DNA from: JAPKEZ01 sp047638975
GTDB taxonomy: Bacteria; Planctomycetota; UBA1135
DNA: 64,000 nt
NCBI GenBank assembly: GCA_047638975.1
Contig: JBLINB010000001.1
Location: forward strand, 1-64,000
Reading direction: 5' to 3'
Shown: positions 61,077 through 64,000 of the stretch, piece after piece
Layout: every line of letters starts with the position of its first letter
How positions within the stretch are numbered: position 1 is the first letter of the stretch
Position numbers and translations under genes: made by a program
The notes under the pieces: generated by a model
The model's database searches: none
What the model was told of the DNA's origin: nothing
Seen by the model: only the letters and a program-made list of their open reading frames with translations

Positions 61077-62530
61077 TGTATTTAGCTCCTGTTGAATTAC
61101 TTTTTGAAGAATCACGCGCTGGACGCCGCAACTGGCGCACTCCTGGCGCCGACCGTTCTGTCGCGACTGCCGACTTGCCTGCGCACCTGGTGCGTGAAAA
61201 AGCGCCGGCCTTACCTGAGTTAGGCGAACTCGATTTGATCCGTCACTTCACGCGCCTAAGCCAAAAGAACTACGCAATCTCTACTAATTTTTATCCACTG
61301 GGCTCCTGTACCATGAAGTACAACCCGGTCGTTAACGAAAGAATTGCCGCCGATCCACAATGGTACAACCTGCATCCTTATCAAGATGATGACAGTGTGC
61401 AAGGTGCGCTCGAATTAATGTACGAGCTAGCTGCCGACTTGGGCGAAGCTACCGGCTTACCTGGTGTAACCTTGCATCCAGCAGCTGGCGCGCATGGCGA
61501 GTTAACAGCATTAATGGTGTTGCGCGCTTGGCTAGATGAAAACGACCAAAACCAACGCCGTACGGTACTCATCCCCGACAGCGCGCACGGTACTAACGCT
61601 GCTTCATGTACGCTAGCCGGCTTCGATGTGATTACAATTAAATCTAACGAGCGTGGTTTATGCCAGGTCGAAGATTTAGTGCAACATCTTGGCGACGACA
61701 CCGCTGCATTGATGATTACTAATCCAAGCACGCTTGGTTTATTCGAAGAAGACATCATAAAGATTTGTGACTTAGTGCACCAAGCCGGTGGTAAGGTTTA
61801 CATGGACGGCGCCAACTTCAATGCCATCATGGGCGTCACCCGCCCTGGCGATTTTGGCATCGACATGATGCACCTTAACTTGCATAAAACTTTTAGCACA
61901 CCACACGGTGGTGGCGGTCCAGGCTCTGGTCCTATTTGTGTTACCGAAGAGTTAGCTAAGTACTTGCCTACCCCATCGGTGATCAAAGGCGATAACGGTT
62001 TCGAATTAAGTACGCCAGAATCTAGCATCGGACGCCTGCGCGCATACCATGGTAACTTCTTGGTATTAGTGCGTGCTTACGCCTACATCAAACGTCTAGG
62101 CACCGAGGGCATCCGTCGCGTCGCTGAAAACGCGGTGCTAAATGCTAACTACATTCGTGTAAAAGTGAGTGATCACTGGCGCGTGCCGTTCAACCGCACT
62201 TGCATGCACGAATTTGTAGCACGGCCAACTAAAGAAATGCGCGAAGCTGGCGTCCATACTCTTGATATCGCTAAGCGTTTGATTGAACTGGGCTATCACC
62301 CGCCTACCGTTTACTTCCCGTTGGTCGTAGCCGAAGCGATTATGATCGAGCCTACTGAAACAGAATCTAAAGAGACGCTTGACGGTTTCATCGAGGCTTT
62401 GATTCAGATAGCTAAAGAAGCAACCGCCGGTGAAGAATTCTTCCATGCGGCGCCGCGCAATATGCCGGTGTCACGAGTAGATGAAGCGAAGGCCGTTAAA
62501 GACCCGCAACTCTCCTTCCGCAGCCTCTAG
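61076..62530 (+). CDS. gcvPB: Glycine dehydrogenase (decarboxylating) subunit 2
   Basis: The 484-residue protein is the catalytic half of the split P protein; it binds PLP and decarboxylates glycine. The PLP lysine is Lys271 in NLHKTFSTPHGGGGPG. LGSCTMKYNP, DSAHGTNAASC and DGANFNAIMG are conserved. Length is normal for GcvPB. It is followed with no gap by the lipM-like gene. Confidence 0.96.
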   Translation: MYLAPVELLFEESRAGRRNWRTPGADRSVATADLPAHLVREKAPALPELGELDLIRHFTRLSQKNYAISTNFYPLGSCTMKYNPVVNERIAADPQWYNLHPYQDDDSVQGALELMYELAADLGEATGLPGVTLHPAAGAHGELTALMVLRAWLDENDQNQRRTVLIPDSAHGTNAASCTLAGFDVITIKSNERGLCQVEDLVQHLGDDTAALMITNPSTLGLFEEDIIKICDLVHQAGGKVYMDGANFNAIMGVTRPGDFGIDMMHLNLHKTFSTPHGGGGPGSGPICVTEELAKYLPTPSVIKGDNGFELSTPESSIGRLRAYHGNFLVLVRAYAYIKRLGTEGIRRVAENAVLNANYIRVKVSDHWRVPFNRTCMHEFVARPTKEMREAGVHTLDIAKRLIELGYHPPTVYFPLVVAEAIMIEPTETESKETLDGFIEALIQIAKEATAGEEFFHAAPRNMPVSRVDEAKAVKDPQLSFRSL

Positions 62531-63253
62531 ATGGCAAAGATTAAAGGTCGCGTCATTGTTGACGGCGCTATTGCTGCTGCCGTCAACATGGGTCGCGACG
62601 AAGCGCTGCTTGAATTGCAAAGCGTGCCGACTTTAAGATTTTATCGTTGGCTCAACCCGACTTTATCTTTAGGTTATTTTCAAAGCTCTAGCGATTTAGA
62701 TCTAGACGCCGCGCGCCAACGTGGATGCGATGTCGTGCGCCGCTCAACTGGTGGTAAAGCGATTCTGCACGAGCACGAATTAACTTATTCGGTATGCGCT
62801 CCTGAAAGCGGAGCCTTAAGTGGTGGTCCAGCAGCGATCATGACTGCCATTCATGATGCCCTGGCAAACGAGTTAAGCCGCCAGGCTCAGCAAGATGTTT
62901 TTATCCGCCAGCAAACCGCGCTTAGCTCAGACATAAAAGATAGCGCGTGGTGCTTTGAAGATTCTTCACCGCTCGACATTTGCTTGAATAATAAAAAGCT
63001 ATTAGGCAGTGCTGCGCGCCGCAAAAACAAGTGGGTGCTACTACATGGTTCCTTAGTCTTAAATGCACCACGCGAAACACCCGACATCGCCGCTTTGGGC
63101 TTCGAACCCGATATCGAAGAGTGCGTCAGCGCCCTCTCGGCAGCCCTAGACATCGAGTTTACCCAGCAGCCATGGACGGCCGACGAACTAGCTTTAGGCG
63201 ATAAGATTGCTGCCGACAAATACGCTAGCGAAGAGTTCTTATACAAGAGGTAA
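62531..63253 (+). CDS. Octanoyl/lipoyl protein ligase-family enzyme, LipM-like
   Basis: The 240-residue BPL/LplA/LipB-fold protein has RWLNPTLSLGYFQ, the family motif VVRRSTGGKAILHEHELTYSV, and NNKKLLGSAARR. A cysteine in AWCFEDSSPLDI sits at the position of the acyl-thioester Cys of LipM octanoyltransferases, so transfer of octanoate from ACP to GcvH is the best reading; ligation of free lipoate is the alternative. It follows gcvPB with no gap and ends the riboswitch operon. LipA, needed to insert sulfur, is not in the window. Confidence 0.82.
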   Translation: MAKIKGRVIVDGAIAAAVNMGRDEALLELQSVPTLRFYRWLNPTLSLGYFQSSSDLDLDAARQRGCDVVRRSTGGKAILHEHELTYSVCAPESGALSGGPAAIMTAIHDALANELSRQAQQDVFIRQQTALSSDIKDSAWCFEDSSPLDICLNNKKLLGSAARRKNKWVLLHGSLVLNAPRETPDIAALGFEPDIEECVSALSAALDIEFTQQPWTADELALGDKIAADKYASEEFLYKR

Positions 63254-63272
63254 TCTGCCACTTGCGCATTGT

Positions 63273-63278
63273 TAGAAT
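63273..63278 (+). promoter_or_regulatory. Extended -10 TGTTAGAAT at leaderless distance from thyA
   Basis: TAGAAT occupies bases -12 to -7 relative to the ATG at 63285 and is preceded by TG one base upstream (63270-63271), forming an extended -10. The same hexamer and spacing precede lgt. Confidence 0.5.
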
Positions 63279-63284
63279 TTAGCG

Positions 63285-64000
63285 ATGCAGGCATATCTTG
63301 ATTTAGCAAAGGACATCCTTGAGAATGGTGAAGATCGACAAGATCGAACCGGGGTGGGAACACGCTCCATATTTGGCGCACAAACTAAATACGATCTACG
63401 CGAGGGCTTCCCGTTACTCACTACTAAGAAGGTGCTGTTTAATGGCATCGTGCGCGAACTGTTGTGGTTTTTAAAGGGTTCTACCAATATCAACGAGGGC
63501 CTTAGCGAGTACACGCCGATCTGGGATGCATGGGCCGATGACAACGGCGACTTGGGTCCGATTTACGGGCACCAATGGCGCAATTGGGGAGGACTAGGCA
63601 TCGATCAAATCCGTAATGCGATTGACGAGATTAAAAACAATCCTAATTCGCGACGCATCATCGTCAACGCCTGGAATGTCGGCGACTTGCCGGAAATGAA
63701 TTTGCCGCCGTGCCATTTACTGTTTCAATTCTACGTTGTCAACGGCCGTCTTGATTGCCAACTCTATCAACGCTCTGCCGATGTTGCGCTCGGAGTACCC
63801 TACAACATTGCGAGTTATGCGTTGCTAATGATGATGGTTGCAAAGGCTACTCACCTCGAAGCTGGCATTTTCACGCATACCATGGGTGACGCCCATCTTT
63901 ACCTCAACCATATAGATGGCATCGAGCGTCAGCTACAGCGCGACACCTTCGACTTACCGCAAGTGACGATTGCCGACAAAGATATCGACGACATCTGTTT
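63285..64000 (+). CDS. thyA: Thymidylate synthase, 3' end beyond the window
   Basis: About 239 residues are visible and the frame is open at the window edge. ThyA methylates dUMP with methylene-tetrahydrofolate. It has DRTGVGTRSIFG, LLTTKKVLFNGIVRELLWFL, the catalytic Cys143 in LPPCHLLFQFY, QRSADVALGVPYNIASY and GDAHLYLNH, all canonical. The N-terminal segment is complete. It lies 31 bases after the lipM-like gene with its own -10-like element, next to the glycine cleavage genes that supply its folate cofactor. Confidence 0.96.
   Translation, partial: MQAYLDLAKDILENGEDRQDRTGVGTRSIFGAQTKYDLREGFPLLTTKKVLFNGIVRELLWFLKGSTNINEGLSEYTPIWDAWADDNGDLGPIYGHQWRNWGGLGIDQIRNAIDEIKNNPNSRRIIVNAWNVGDLPEMNLPPCHLLFQFYVVNGRLDCQLYQRSADVALGVPYNIASYALLMMMVAKATHLEAGIFTHTMGDAHLYLNHIDGIERQLQRDTFDLPQVTIADKDIDDIC

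Overview
The window looks like a chromosome segment of a diderm bacterium of the PVC superphylum, most likely a planctomycete. This is inferred from gene families, not from a marker-gene tree. Pointers are two Pirellula/Verrucomicrobium-type 'membrane-bound dehydrogenase' beta-propeller proteins with C-terminal cytochrome c motifs, DUF1080 domains, an NPCBM domain, a lysine-repeat histone-H1-like protein, and lipopolysaccharide genes (Kdo-kinase-like, GT9, kdsB, fabZ-like). Coding density is very high and many neighbours overlap by 1 to 32 bases. There is one tRNA (Pro-UGG). I saw no rRNA, insertion sequence, integrase or CRISPR array.

Layout. 1-1375: divergent LPS genes (Kdo-kinase-like, GT9). 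1364-7999: minus-strand run with a DAACS symporter, lon, a zinc-protease-like lipoprotein and sppA. 8046-16448: a sulfate-activation and alkaline-phosphatase-superfamily block. It has two minus-strand operons: sat / cytoplasmic AlkP-like / cysC behind a ribbon-helix-helix (RHH) regulator with a palindromic operator, and two exported AlkP enzymes / small RHH-like protein / membrane protein. 16588-30298: amino-sugar and carbohydrate genes (NagB, ROK kinase, two large PVC dehydrogenases, DUF1080-PhoD fusion, M48 and M1-like peptidases). 30299-38730: a third AlkP enzyme, fabZ-like, a Pus10-like pseudouridine synthase beside an unrecognised flavin-barrel-like protein, lgt and an RNase HII-like protein. 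38762-46200: tex, fusA, thrB, a divergent PTS enzyme I and tRNA-Pro. 46215-51573: an exported HEAT protein with a buried receiver-like domain, anmK, a LysM protein, a WaaP-like kinase with a decayed duplicate of its 3' end, and a methyltransferase-like membrane protein. 51641-56690: lipoprotein, kdsB, pyrG, DUF1844, metG. 56740-57992: HU, lysine-repeat protein, rpmB. 58056-64000: glycine riboswitch, gcvT-gcvH-gcvPA-gcvPB-lipM, then thyA cut by the window end.

How it fits together. The glycine cleavage block is self-contained: a glycine sensor, both halves of the P protein, H and T proteins, and the octanoyltransferase that begins lipoylation of GcvH. Its methylene-THF is what ThyA consumes. 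The sulfate block makes PAPS but no reductive genes are present, which fits sulfation of a cell-surface product better than cysteine synthesis (inference).

A recurring signal is that many genes lack a Shine-Dalgarno sequence and instead carry a TANNNT -10-like hexamer 7-13 bases before the start codon, as expected for leaderless mRNAs. The clearest case is an 18-bp perfect inverted repeat at 27082-27099 that supplies such a hexamer to two divergent genes whose start codons are only six bases apart. Other candidates for undescribed biology are the Pus10/flavin-barrel pair, the AlkP/RHH/sulfate block, the exported receiver-like domain and the enzyme I homologue lacking catalytic residues.
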